A stretch of DNA of 64,000 nucleotides, from contig DBEYOB010000046.1 of the NCBI GenBank assembly GCA_048173955.1, positions 1 through 64,000 on the forward strand, given 5' to 3'. Below are positions 54,074 to 63,003 of the stretch, in pieces (position 1 is the first letter of the stretch; every line of letters begins with the position of its first letter). The DNA is from CAZUFB01 sp048173955. Its GTDB lineage: Bacteria > Actinomycetota > Coriobacteriia > Coriobacteriales > UMGS124. A model generated the notes under the pieces. The model saw nothing but the letters and a program-made list of their open reading frames with translations. It searched no databases and was not told the origin of the DNA. The position numbers and the translations under genes are program-made.

Positions 54074-54492
54074 TGATCGAGCAGATTACCGTCTTTCTTG
54101 AGAACCGCGAGGGCCGTCTCGCCAAGATGTGCCGCTGCATCGCCGAGGCCGGCGTGAACATGAGCGCGCTGACCATCGCCGACACGTCGGAGTACGGCGT
54201 GGTGCGCATCATCTGCGACGATCCCGCCAAGGCGGCTGAGGCGCTCGAGGCGGGCGGCTACCGCGCGATCGCCACGAAGGTCGTCGCCGTTGCCGTGCCC
54301 AACCGCCCTGCCGGTCTGGCCGAGCTGCTCGAGGTGCTCGACGAGCTCGACCTGAACATCGAGTACGGCTACTGCTTCTCGCTGCACGGCGATCGAGCCG
54401 TCGACGTGCTGCGCTTCCAGGACGCCGACAAGGCCGCCGAGGCGATCAAGGCCGCCGGTTTCACGCTGCTGGAGCTCGACGACCTGAAGTAG
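54073..54492 (+). CDS. Tandem ACT-domain protein
   Basis: 139 residues with two ACT domains: 'QITVFLENREGRLAKMCRCI' to ~68 and 'VAVPNRPAGLAELLEVLDEL' to the end. ACT pairs bind amino acids. One-base overlap with paaK indicates translational coupling and suggests that an (aromatic) amino acid tunes the ligase. No catalytic domain. Confidence 0.9.
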   Translation: MIEQITVFLENREGRLAKMCRCIAEAGVNMSALTIADTSEYGVVRIICDDPAKAAEALEAGGYRAIATKVVAVAVPNRPAGLAELLEVLDELDLNIEYGYCFSLHGDRAVDVLRFQDADKAAEAIKAAGFTLLELDDLK

Positions 54493-54641
54493 CGGTTGCC
54501 TGCGCGGCGGCCGTCGAGATTTGAGGCGGCCAATCGATTCGCGGGCTGCAGGCGAAAAAGGCTGCATTTTGATGCGCGCCGTTCTCGGGGAACCGGGGGC
54601 GGCGCGCGCTCGTCTGGGGTGACCTCCGGGGAAGGTGAGGG

Positions 54642-54670
54642 TTGAAATTAGTAGTATAATATCGTAGTAT
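54642..54670 (+). promoter_or_regulatory. Sigma70-type promoter of toxin-antitoxin-like pair
   Basis: TTGAAA, 17 bases, TAGTAT, 41 bases before the first gene. The spacer holds AGTAGTATAATATCGTAGTA, an A/T-rich repeat suited to autorepression. Confidence 0.6.
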
Positions 54671-54710
54671 CATTTTATGCTAGGCAAATATCCGTTGAGG
54701 GGGCGGGTCC

Positions 54711-54986
54711 ATGCGGGAGCTTGAGATACATCCTCGAGTTTTTGCGCGACATCCGCATTTGACCGAAGACGATGTCAGGTTTGCCTGGGAACATGCGTAT
54801 TTTGAGGCGCTGCGTCTGAACAGCCCCAATTTTCCCGAATACCTGTGGATAGGGGAGGATGGGGAAGGACGTGAGATAGAGATGGTGGGTGTTCCCACCG
54901 AGCATGGGTGGCTAATCTACCATGCAAACACACCGCTCTCGAAACGCGTGCGGGAAGAGGTCGAACGGGGGAGGAGGCGTCGTTGA
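54711..54986 (+). CDS. Small toxin-like protein
   Basis: 91 residues: 'IHPRVFARHPHLTEDDVRFA', 'PEYLWIGEDGEGREIEMVGV', 'GWLIYHANTPLSKRVREEVE'. Size, alpha-then-beta pattern and a basic C-terminus fit BrnT/DUF4258-like RNase toxins, but catalytic residues are not certain. GGGGGCGGG precedes ATG. Its stop overlaps the next start (TGATG). It has lower GC than its neighbours in the promoter part, as is common for transferred toxin-antitoxin units. Confidence 0.6.
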   Translation: MRELEIHPRVFARHPHLTEDDVRFAWEHAYFEALRLNSPNFPEYLWIGEDGEGREIEMVGVPTEHGWLIYHANTPLSKRVREEVERGRRRR

Positions 54987-55270
54987 TGGCTGAGTATAAA
55001 CTTGCGAACGGCTATGTCTTGAGTGACGATGAGATCGAGCGCAGGGCGCGCGAATGGGAGGACGGCACATGGGAAGGCCCCCTGGTCGAGTTGCGTGTCG
55101 GGCGGCCGCGGCTTGCCGATGAGCCCAACGCCAACCTGTCGTTCAAGTGCCCGGTCTCCGGTGCCGCCATGATCGAACGGGCCGCATCGCTGCTCGGGGT
55201 GAAGAAATCCGCCTTCATGCGAGACGCGGCCCTTGAAAAGGCCGTTCATGTGTTAGCCGCATCTAGCTGA
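54986..55270 (+). CDS. Small antitoxin-like protein with RHH-type C-terminus
   Basis: 94 residues. The C-terminal part 'NLSFKCPVSGAAMIERAASL', 'LGVKKSAFMRDAALEKAV' has the strand-helix-helix pattern of CopG/RHH or DUF1778-like antitoxins. One-base overlap with the toxin-like gene, toxin first. Would bind and neutralise its partner and repress the promoter at 54642. Confidence 0.6.
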   Translation: MAEYKLANGYVLSDDEIERRAREWEDGTWEGPLVELRVGRPRLADEPNANLSFKCPVSGAAMIERAASLLGVKKSAFMRDAALEKAVHVLAASS

Positions 55271-55843
55271 TGGGCCTCGCGGGCCAGAGGGTGTGCGGCG
55301 GATCCGACGCAGCCAGCAGGTTCTCGGAGGTGGCGTGTGGGATTCGATGCGTGCTCGCCTGGGGCTGCTCTTCGGGGAAGATTGTGCCGCGAAAGCGGGG
55401 TTCGTGCTAGGCTGAGTTGACGGCAGGGCGGGCGTTTGGATGCGCAGGTCCTTTGCGGATGGATTCTACCGCATGTGAACATGCCATCTACCTGGGCGTT
55501 TCTTGCATCGTGTTTTCCGGCGCTCCTCGCTGCCGCCTGCAACGCCGCCTGCCGCATGATTCGCCGCTAGCACGAACCTCCGTTTTGCGGAACGATTCTG
55601 CCCGACAGACGCGTCGGCGCATCCGCTCCGTCCGATTGCCTGCCGGTCGCCCGCCTCTCGCCCGGCGCGTACCGGGGCGCTCACTGCCGCGCGTTTGCCG
55701 ACCGCGTCCTTTCGACCGGTCGCCCTTGTGCGCCTCCCTGCCGTTCGCCTATCATCGTCGCATCGTCGAACCGAAAGACGCGGGTTGCGGACGCGACAGG
55801 TTGCGGACGCGGGGCCGCAGATACGCAAGGGAGCGTGCGGGCA
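55271..55843. other. Long intergenic stretch without recognised genes
   Basis: 573 bases; short frames only. Near the right end TTGCGGACGCG occurs as two copies (55786 and 55800). Confidence 0.5.
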
Positions 55844-56302
55844 ATGGGCATGATCGACATCGGGCGCGACAAGGCCGACCTCAAGGCGGTGCGCGAGAGC
55901 ATCGGCATCAGCCAGATCGACCTCGCCAACGAGATGCGGGTGACCGTCCGCACGATCAAGCGGTGGGAGCAGATTGGGTGGGAAGAGCCGCCCGAGGAGC
56001 TGTGGGAGCTGCTTGATGACATGGTCTACGACCACGAGCGCAGCGTCGACGAGCTGGTCGAGCGCACCGAGGAGGAAGCACGCCGCAACGCTGCCGACGC
56101 CGAGGTACGCGGGGAGGACCTCAAGGTCGTCTATCTCGCCTACTACAAGAACCAGAAGCACTACGAGTGCTTCCCCCACCAGCGCGGCACGACGCACACC
56201 TGGGGCAACGCCATCGTGCGCCGCGCGGCCGACATCCTGCGCCTCAAGGGCTATCGGGTGTTCTTCTACTATCCGGAGGGCTATCAGGGAGGGGAGGACT
56301 AG
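55844..56302 (+). CDS. Xre-type HTH protein
   Basis: 152 residues. Residues ~10-50 are a helix-turn-helix ('ADLKAVRESIGISQIDLANE', 'MRVTVRTIKRWEQIGWEEPP'), then an acidic helix ('DELVERTEEEARRNAADAEV') and a C-terminal ~60 residues with 'VYLAYYKNQKHYECFPHQRG' and 'GNAIVRRAADILRLKGYRVF'. I do not recognise the latter. The ATG at 55844 has AAGGGAG ten bases upstream; a GTG at 55835 or ATG at 55850 are alternatives. Likely a small DNA-binding regulator. Confidence 0.75.
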   Translation: MGMIDIGRDKADLKAVRESIGISQIDLANEMRVTVRTIKRWEQIGWEEPPEELWELLDDMVYDHERSVDELVERTEEEARRNAADAEVRGEDLKVVYLAYYKNQKHYECFPHQRGTTHTWGNAIVRRAADILRLKGYRVFFYYPEGYQGGED

Positions 56303-56306
56303 GGAG

Positions 56307-56330
56307 ACGGTTCCACAAGGCCGGAACCGT
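56307..56330 (+). terminator. Hairpin after Xre gene
   Basis: ACGGTTCC and GGAACCGT pair around ACAAGGCC, four bases after the stop. No T-tract. Confidence 0.4.
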
Positions 56331-56442
56331 GGCCGCGGCGGTGTCCCCGCCGGCTCGCGGTCGTGCACCTCGGCACTTTCCGGTCGCATGCCGCGCTTTT
56401 TGGTGAGTGCGCCCCACGAATGACCCCGTGCGCCTGCCCTTT

Positions 56443-58014
56443 CTAAACTTGGGCCTCCTCTACGGCGGTGAGCAGCTCTTGCTGCGAATGGATGCCGAGT
56501 TTGGAGTAGATGTTCTTGCGGTGTGCGTTGGCGGTGTTGCGCGTGATTGAAAGCTGCCCGCAGATATATCCGACGTCGCGCCCGCGGGCGAGCAGCGTCA
56601 GGACCTCGGTCTCGCGTGCCGTGAGCCCGTGCTCACGTGCCACGGCTGCGCAACGTTGCCTCACTGACTCGTGGCTCATGCCAAACAGCAGGGGCGAGAG
56701 CGAGAGCAGATTGCGCTCGGGGAAAACGGCGACATAGGCGAGGGCGAGGAGGACGGTGAGTGCGAGGACGGTCCACGGCATGGCCTGCTGCCCCGCCGAG
56801 GGGCCGCCCATCCTTGCGAGTGCCTCGACCACCGCGAATCCCGAGCACATGCCCAGGTATTGCCCGGCGAATACGGGACCGACTACGCCGATCGGCTCGG
56901 CGCGGCGCATGTGCGCATAGCCGAGCGCGAGCATCCACATCGTGGGCCCTATGAGCGAGTACCCGATATAGACGAGCGCATACGATGCGAACAGCTCGGC
57001 CATCGGGACATTGGTTGCGGCGACGCCGGTTGCCGTCACGCCGCAGAGGCAGCAGGCAAACATCACGCGGTAGTACAGTTCGAGCCGGTAGGCGCCGCGC
57101 TTTTGCATGGCTCGGGCGCAGAGGAGCACGGCGGTGGCGCTTGCGAGCACCACCGCGGCAAACACGGCGGGAAACAGGCTTATGTCGAGGCGTCCCGGCA
57201 GCAGCTTAATGAAGTAGCACCACACAAACTGGGTGACAAACGAAAACACCGCTATTGCCAGGGCGAGGCGGGCAAGATCGTGCCTGCCTCCCGTTTCCAT
57301 GTCGGTCGGCTTTCCAAAGGAGCGTGCGGAACGGTGCTGGGGAAGTGTCCCGACGTCGCCTTCGCTCGCGTCTCCCTCGTTCGCGTCGGCACAGTACAGA
57401 AGGTGTCCCGAGACGAGTGGCGCCAGGATAACGAGGGCGACGCGGACCGGGAACGGAAGCCAGGCCAGGATGATGAACGGCAGCCATTGCAGGCATGCTG
57501 CCGCCGAAACGAGCACGAGGGCCTCGCGCAGGTCGAGGAGGGAGAGGTGCCTGCCCCAGGCAAGCGTAGACCAGGCAATGCAGACGCCCACTCCCAGGCC
57601 GGCAAGGACGCTCAAGAAAGTGGGGGAGGTGGGGGCGAGCTCGGTCAGCAGCACCGCCCCTGCGGCTCCTACGGCGCCGACGAGGCAAAAGACGAGCAGG
57701 ACGGGCCGGCGGGAGAACGCCCCGAGCCGTTCGAGGACGCCAACGCGCCCCGTTTTGGCGAACGCAGCGCAAGCGAGCAGGGCGATGCTCGCCACAATGG
57801 TGGCGCAGAGGAACACGGGGTCGTGCACGAGCCCGCCCTTCATGACCTCCCGGTCTCTCAAGACGCCCTCGAAACAAAAGAGCAAGTCGATCCAGGCCAA
57901 CAGGAGTGCGAGACCCAACCAGGTTCCGGTCTTGGTGCATAGAGACCCCGCGGGCAAAAACGATCCGTGTCGCTGCTCGGCCTCACCGGTGCAAGCCGTT
58001 GCGTCTTTCGCCAT
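56443..58014 (-). CDS. LuxR-family regulator with multi-pass membrane N-terminus
   Basis: 523 residues. About 12 hydrophobic segments, interrupted near residue ~230 by a polar loop ('ANEGDASEGDVGTLPQHRSA'), and a C-terminal LuxR HTH ('HGLTARETEVLTLLARGRDV', 'NTANAHRKNIYSKLGIHSQQ'). The start at 58014 has GGGGGG seven bases upstream; ATG at 58020 is alternative. It is divergent from the FAD reductase gene at 58447. Confidence 0.87.
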   Translation of the reverse strand: MAKDATACTGEAEQRHGSFLPAGSLCTKTGTWLGLALLLAWIDLLFCFEGVLRDREVMKGGLVHDPVFLCATIVASIALLACAAFAKTGRVGVLERLGAFSRRPVLLVFCLVGAVGAAGAVLLTELAPTSPTFLSVLAGLGVGVCIAWSTLAWGRHLSLLDLREALVLVSAAACLQWLPFIILAWLPFPVRVALVILAPLVSGHLLYCADANEGDASEGDVGTLPQHRSARSFGKPTDMETGGRHDLARLALAIAVFSFVTQFVWCYFIKLLPGRLDISLFPAVFAAVVLASATAVLLCARAMQKRGAYRLELYYRVMFACCLCGVTATGVAATNVPMAELFASYALVYIGYSLIGPTMWMLALGYAHMRRAEPIGVVGPVFAGQYLGMCSGFAVVEALARMGGPSAGQQAMPWTVLALTVLLALAYVAVFPERNLLSLSPLLFGMSHESVRQRCAAVAREHGLTARETEVLTLLARGRDVGYICGQLSITRNTANAHRKNIYSKLGIHSQQELLTAVEEAQV

Positions 58015-58446
58015 GCGCATCCCCCCGACAAGCGTTTCCCAAACGTCGCTACGTGCATGATACGACATCGTCCGACAAAACGTCCGTACCTGGGGTGTCT
58101 GTCGACCGCGTCGCGGGCGCCTCGGTACCGGAAGTGCAAAGGCGTGCAGGAAGTGCCAAGAGTGATTGTCTTCCCAGCTCAGAACCATCTCACCACGTCG
58201 AGGTGAGGGTGAGGTTTGGCAAGATAGCCCTGCGGTGGCAATGGACGGGCGCATGCGTTCAGACCGAACATCGCCCCGACGCCGGATGCGGGGCGCGGTG
58301 CTCGGGCGCCGCGTCGCGCTGGCTGGGCGGCGCAATTGCCGCCTGGCTGAAACCGGTTCTGTCGGGATTGGCCTGTGTGGTGCGGTTGAGATGCCGCAGG
58401 ACTGCCGCGCGGCGGATCCCACGATGCGAAAGAAGGTCGAGTGTTC
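58015..58446. promoter_or_regulatory. Divergent promoter region LuxR/FAD
   Basis: 432 bases, no gene. ATCGTCCGACAAAACGTCCG at 58068-58087 contains two CGTCCG half-sites. No certain -35/-10. Confidence 0.35.
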
Positions 58447-60516
58447 ATGCGGAACCAAGCTCAGCTGGTCGAAGAGCTCTCCAAGGTGCGCGGGGCCATC
58501 CCCCTGCCCGCGTCCCTGACGCGCCGCGGCTTCGTCGCCGGTGCGGCAGGTATGGCCGCTGCCGCCGTCGCAGGCGGCGCGGCCTCCGCCCTGGCCGAAG
58601 AGGCCGCCCCCGCCGAGGGCGCGCCTGCCGAGACGCCCGCCGAAGACGCCGCTGCGGCACCTGCCGCCGCTGCCGGTATGGCGTTTTCCGGCAACGAGGG
58701 CAAAACGATGGGTGAGGTCCTGGGTGCCGGCTGGCTCGGGGAGGAGCCCGAGATCCCGGCCGATCAGATCTCCGAGACCATCGACACCCAAATCGTGGTG
58801 TGCGGCGCCGGCCACGCCGGCACGGCGTGCGCCCGCAAGGCTGCCGAGCTCGGCGCGCAAGTCGTCGTCGTCGACCCCCAGACCGAGGAGAACTTCATGG
58901 TCCTCGGCAACGACGTGGGCCACCTCAACTCCTCGTGGCAGACGGAAACCTGCGGCGTGCCGCGCTACGACGAGACCGAGTTCATGAACGAGTACCAGAT
59001 CTATTGCGCCGGCCGTGCCCAGCCCAAGCTGGTGCGCGACTTTGCCTACCGCTCGGGCGAGGCGTTCGACTGGTTCATCGACAACTTCACCGATGAGGAG
59101 AAGGCCGGCATCGTCTGCCTCAACTGGCCGGTCACCGAGGGCTACAGCTACAAGAAGGGCATCTTCACCTCCTACGTGGGCACGCCCAACTTCGGCGGCG
59201 GCGTGGGCCTGCAGGAGGCCGTGATCCGCACCCAGCAGATCGCCAAGGATGCCGGCGCGCAGTTTATGTACGAGACCAAGGCCGTGCGCCTGGTCCACAG
59301 CGACGACGGCACCGAGGTCACCGGCGTCATCTGCGAAAAGGGCGACGGCACCTACGTGCAGATCAACGCCCAGGCTGTGGTTTTGGCCTGCGGCGACATC
59401 GGTGCCAACTCCCCGATGTACAACGCCATCTGCGCTGAGAACTACGCGCTCGGCGAGTATCGCGACTGCTCGGCCATGAGCGGGCGCGACGGCAGCGGCA
59501 TCGCCATGGCCATGCGCATCGGCGCCAAGGTCGAGATCGGCACCGGCGGCGACATGGGCAGCCACGCCTCGTTCCCGCTCGGCCCGATGGAGGGCGCCGA
59601 GACCATCTGGCTCAACAAGTACGGCAAGCGCTTCTGCAACGAAGCCTACGGCGGACCGCTCCTCTCCGGTTGCGCCACTGCCCGCCAGCCCGGCAGCATC
59701 ATCTACAGCGTGTGGGATTCCGACTGGAAGACCGTGCTGCTCAACCAGATTGCCGGCCACCTCGCACTCAAGAACTGGGACGAGGAGAGCGTCGAGAAGA
59801 TCGGCGGCTACATGGAGGCCGCGATCGGCTCGGGCGCCGAGGGCGACGACACCTCGGGCAAGTACCTCTACTGCGCCGACACCCTCGAGGAGCTCTTCGA
59901 GTACATGGGCATGCAATAGGGCGTGGCCGCCAACGCCCTGGCCGAGATCGAGGCCTGGAACGCGGCGCGCGAGGCGGGCGTGGACACCGAGTTCGGCCGC
60001 GACCCCGAGATGCTGTGGCCCATCGCCACGCCGCCGTTCTACGGCTTTGTGGGTGACAAGCGCGTGGGCGGCGGCTCGCTCGTTGCGACGTCGGGCCTGC
60101 TGTGCACCGGAGACCAGCAGGTTCAGGGCCAAGGCTTCGAGCCTATCAAGGGCCTCTACGCCACGGGCAACTGCTGCGGCGGGCGCTTCCCCATGGGCTA
60201 CAACGGCATCATGAACGGCGTGTCCATCGGCATGTGCCTCACGCTGGGCATGACGCTCGGTGAGTTCCTGGCTACCGGCGACCTCGATGCGGCCACCACG
60301 CTCGGCCTCAACAACGCCGCGCCCAAGCAGTCTGCCAATGGTATGGGCCCCGGCCCGATGCCCGGAGGCGACGGTGCTGAGGGCAAGGGCGCCGAGGGTG
60401 AGGGCGCCCCTGCTGGGGACGCTCCCGCCGAGGGCGGTGAGGCGCCGGCCGCCGAGGGCGAGGCTCCTGTCGAGGGCGAGGGCGCTGCCGCTCCCGTCGA
60501 GGATGCTGTCGAGTAA
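58447..60516 (+). pseudogene. Tat FAD-dependent reductase with in-frame TAG
   Basis: The frame encodes 688 residues if the TAG at 59917-59919 is ignored. A long pre-Tat leader (25 residues) precedes LTRRGFVAGAAG; FAD fold 'VVCGAGHAGTACARKAAE' (~118-135); 'NSSWQTETCGVPRYDETEFM'. The stop follows 'LEELFEYMGMQ' (residue 490), and the same frame continues 'GVAANALAEIEAWNAAREAG' to the FAD closure 'GLYATGNCCGGRFPMGYNGI' and a low-complexity Gly/Ala/Glu tail. Without readthrough the product lacks ~200 residues including the flavin-closing part. The ATG at 58447 follows GAAGG; GTG at 58441 is less likely. A point mutation is the simplest reading. Confidence 0.85.
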
Positions 60517-60584
60517 CGCGGCGTCCGGCCCGGACGAGCCGGGCTGAAGGCAAAGGGTAAAAGGCAAAGAAGCCGTTTGAGAAA

Positions 60585-60632
60585 GGGCCGTTTGGGGCGA
60601 GCGAATCGTGCGTCCCAAACGGCCCCGGTTGT
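60585..60632 (+). terminator. Rho-independent terminator after FAD reductase
   Basis: GGGCCGTTTGGGGCG and CGTCCCAAACGGCCC form a 15-position stem with one mismatch, followed by CGGTTGTT. Still present, so the gene's transcription unit is intact. Confidence 0.7.
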
Positions 60633-60726
60633 TGACCCGGCTTTTGCGGGATGCGCCGGCAGGGGCGAAACGCCTCCCCTGCGTTATGCACGGTTGTCGG
60701 GTGGCTCGCGCGCCGGCCCGCGGAGC

Positions 60727-61233
60727 CTATGCCGCCCGCCCGCCGCGCGCCATCTGCCGGGCGCGCCGTTCGGCGACGCGCAGCGCGGCGGCGATCAGGC
60801 CGACGATCGCGATGCTCGTCCCCACGGCGCAAACCGTTCGCAGGTGGATGGCCGGGATTCCCACGAGCATGCCGATGACGTAGGGCACGAGCCATACGAG
60901 CCACACCAGCGTGCTGAACGTATGGAACGTCCGCTGGGAGCGCTCGTTGCGGCGCAGGTAGACGACGGTAGCCCACAGTGCGTGGACGAGCATGAGCGCG
61001 ATGGCGAGCATGCCGGTGACGCCGTGGACGCCGATGCCCGCGGAGGCGTCGGATTGCCCGGCGATGCCCGACATGATGGCGGTGCCGGTGGTGTCGAAGG
61101 CGAGGCCGCCCCAGAACAGCAGCACGTGCCTGAGCCCGAGCGTGCCGGACGCCCGCTCCGAGAACACGCCGACCGTATAGAGCACGAGCGCGAGCGTGAT
61201 GGATATAGTGGCGGCGACGAGCTGGATGCCCAT
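60727..61233 (-). CDS. hsmA: HsmA family small membrane protein
   Basis: 168 residues, four membrane helices ('AATISITLALVLYTVGVFSE', 'LLFWGGLAFDTTGTAIMSGI', 'GMLAIALMLVHALWATVVYL', 'LVWLVPYVIGMLVGI'), with the family word 'FDTTGT'. HsmA (TIGR03987) proteins are small helical membrane proteins of unclear role. The ATG at 61233 follows AAGGAGGA. It is divergent from a TetR gene, and its -35 box overlaps a TetR-style operator. Confidence 0.8.
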   Translation of the reverse strand: MGIQLVAATISITLALVLYTVGVFSERASGTLGLRHVLLFWGGLAFDTTGTAIMSGIAGQSDASAGIGVHGVTGMLAIALMLVHALWATVVYLRRNERSQRTFHTFSTLVWLVWLVPYVIGMLVGIPAIHLRTVCAVGTSIAIVGLIAAALRVAERRARQMARGGRAA

Positions 61234-61251
61234 GGATTTCCTCCTTGATGT

Positions 61252-61280
61252 GCTATAGTGAAGCCGTCTAATATGAACAA
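61252..61280 (-). promoter_or_regulatory. hsmA promoter
   Basis: On the minus strand TTGTTC, 17 bases, TATAGC, 19 bases before the start codon. The -35 box lies inside operator 1 (61274-61286). Confidence 0.7.
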
Positions 61281-61302
61281 GGTTCAGCCTGAACGATGTT
61301 CA
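61274..61302. promoter_or_regulatory. Two palindromic operators TGAAC-N3-GTTCA
   Basis: TGAACAAGGTTCA (61274-61286) and TGAACGATGTTCA (61290-61302), centres 16 bases apart, in the divergent hsmA/TetR promoter. Two identical half-site pairs at that spacing fit two TetR dimers on one DNA region. Confidence 0.75.
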
Positions 61303-61387
61303 AGATACCGTGCGCCGGCGCGGCCGTCAAACCGACGCCGCGGCGCACCCTGAACGCTTCATCGCGATGTTCACGAGAGGGGAGACC

Positions 61388-61981
61388 ATGGGCAGCCGGG
61401 CGACGATATCGCGGGAGCAGATCCTCAACGCCGCATGCTCGCTGGCGGAGGAACGCGGCCTCCATGCGCTGGGCATCCGCGACGTGGCCGAACGCTGCGG
61501 GGTGTCGGTGGGGTCGGTCTACAACTACTACCCGCGCAAGGCCGAGCTGGTCGCCGACGCGGTGGAGCGCTACTGGCTCTCCTCGCTGCCCGAGGGCGTC
61601 GTGCGCGCCATGCATGCGAGCGCGGGGCTCGACTTTCTGGCCTTCTGCGAGCAGGCGGCATCTCAGCTTGCCGCCCCGTTGCGGGAGTTTCGCGAGCGGT
61701 GGCTGCGCGACGTCGAGAAGCTCGACGCCCGCAGCCTCGCCGCCGCCCGAGCGCGCGAGGCGGCGTGCTTCTCCCATATCCGCCGGGGGCTGGCCGCCGT
61801 GCTTGCGGGCGACCCGTGCGTCGACCGGTCGCTGTTCGGCGGCGCCGTCACGCCCGAGGCGCTGTGCGAGCACGTGTGGGAGGGCCTGTTGGCGTCGCTG
61901 CACCGCGGGGACGGTTCGTGCGCGGTGCTGTTCGCGCTGCTCGGCCGGGCGCTGTACCCCGACCGCCGCACTTCGCGCTAA
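61388..61981 (+). CDS. TetR-family regulator
   Basis: 197 residues. HTH 'REQILNAACSLAEERGLHAL', 'VAERCGVSVGSVYNYYPRKA'; helical ligand domain with three to four Cys. The ATG at 61388 follows GAGGGGAG; an upstream ATG at 61367 is alternative. It is divergent from hsmA and probably represses hsmA and itself through the TGAAC-N3-GTTCA sites. Confidence 0.92.
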   Translation: MGSRATISREQILNAACSLAEERGLHALGIRDVAERCGVSVGSVYNYYPRKAELVADAVERYWLSSLPEGVVRAMHASAGLDFLAFCEQAASQLAAPLREFRERWLRDVEKLDARSLAAARAREAACFSHIRRGLAAVLAGDPCVDRSLFGGAVTPEALCEHVWEGLLASLHRGDGSCAVLFALLGRALYPDRRTSR

Positions 61982-62050
61982 AGCGTGTTTCGCGCTAAAC
62001 TCGGCCTCGAGACGAACCCGCGCGGCGGGGAGAGCGAGGAGGGACCATCC

Positions 62051-62923
62051 ATGGCTATGCTGCGGTGCCCGGTGTGCGGGCGGGTTTTGGAGGAGGACGG
62101 GCGGGGCGCCCGCTGCGCCGCCGGCCACACGTTCGACCGGGCGCGGGAGGGCTACCTCAACCTGCTGCGCTCCTCGAAGGCCGGCGACAGGACGGGCGAC
62201 CCCAAGGCGGCGGCCCGCAGCCGGCGCGACTTCCTCGACCGGGGCTACTACCGGCCCTTGCGCGACGAGCTGGTGCGCCTGGTGGGGGAGCTGGTCGCCG
62301 AAAAGGCCGACGGGGCGACCGGCGAAACGGACGTTGAGGAGCTCGGCGACGACCCGACGCGCGCCGCCCGCAGCCCGCTCGCCCTGCTCGACATCTGCTG
62401 CGGCGAGGGCTACTACACGAGCGCCCTCGGTGCGGTCGCGGGCGTTGACGCATACGGTTTCGACCTCTCGAAGGAGATGGTGCGCCTTGCCGCCAAGCGG
62501 GGCGGGGCGTCCTGCTTCGTCGCCAACATGAAGGCGATTCCCGTTGCCGACGGCTCGTTCGACGTCGCGACGCACCTGTTCGCGCCGTTCATGGAGCGCG
62601 AGTTCGCGCGCGTGCTCAAGCCGGGAGGCGTGCTGTTCACGGTGATTCCGGGCGAGCGGCATCTGTTCGGCCTCAAGGAGGCCGTCTACGACACGCCCTA
62701 CCTCAACGACGAGCGTCTGCCGCAGACGGCGGAGCTCGAACTCGTCGCCCGGCACAGGGTTGCGGCGGACATCGTGCTCGAGACCTCCGCCGACATCGAG
62801 GCGGTGTTCCAGATGACGCCGTACTACTACCACACGAGCGAGCGCGATCGGGCCAAGCTCGCCGGCCTGACGGAGCTGGCGACGCCGATCGAGTTCGTCA
62901 TCGGGGAGTATCGGAAAGCCTGA
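62051..62923 (+). CDS. rlmA: 23S rRNA (guanine-N1)-methyltransferase RlmA
   Basis: 290 residues. N-terminal zinc finger 'LRCPVCGRVLEEDGRGARCA' (Cys, Cys, Cys) with 'GHTFDRAREGYLNLL', SAM fold 'LLDICCGEGYYTSAL', 'AYGFDLSKEMVRLAAKR', then 'FMEREFARVLKPGGVLFTVI'. It methylates N1 of G745/G748 in 23S rRNA helix 35; in Gram-positives this can influence macrolide (tylosin) response. The ATG at 62051 follows GAGGAGGG. The 308-base spacer to the next gene has a GCCCCGC/GCGGGGC hairpin at 62961-62978. Confidence 0.92.
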   Translation: MAMLRCPVCGRVLEEDGRGARCAAGHTFDRAREGYLNLLRSSKAGDRTGDPKAAARSRRDFLDRGYYRPLRDELVRLVGELVAEKADGATGETDVEELGDDPTRAARSPLALLDICCGEGYYTSALGAVAGVDAYGFDLSKEMVRLAAKRGGASCFVANMKAIPVADGSFDVATHLFAPFMEREFARVLKPGGVLFTVIPGERHLFGLKEAVYDTPYLNDERLPQTAELELVARHRVAADIVLETSADIEAVFQMTPYYYHTSERDRAKLAGLTELATPIEFVIGEYRKA

Positions 62924-63003
62924 GGAACCGCTGGGCCCGCATGTGGTCATTTGGCGAGGACGCCCCGCAGGCGGGGCGCCGTGGCCCCTTCGGCCTTCGT
63001 TAA

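Noticed and set aside
5045..59919. Stop-codon recoding (selenocysteine, pyrrolysine or reassigned codons) at the two internal stops
   Set aside because: One is TAA and the other TAG, neither lies at a family active-site residue, no recoding structure is visible, and TAA/TAG/TGA all end other genes here normally.
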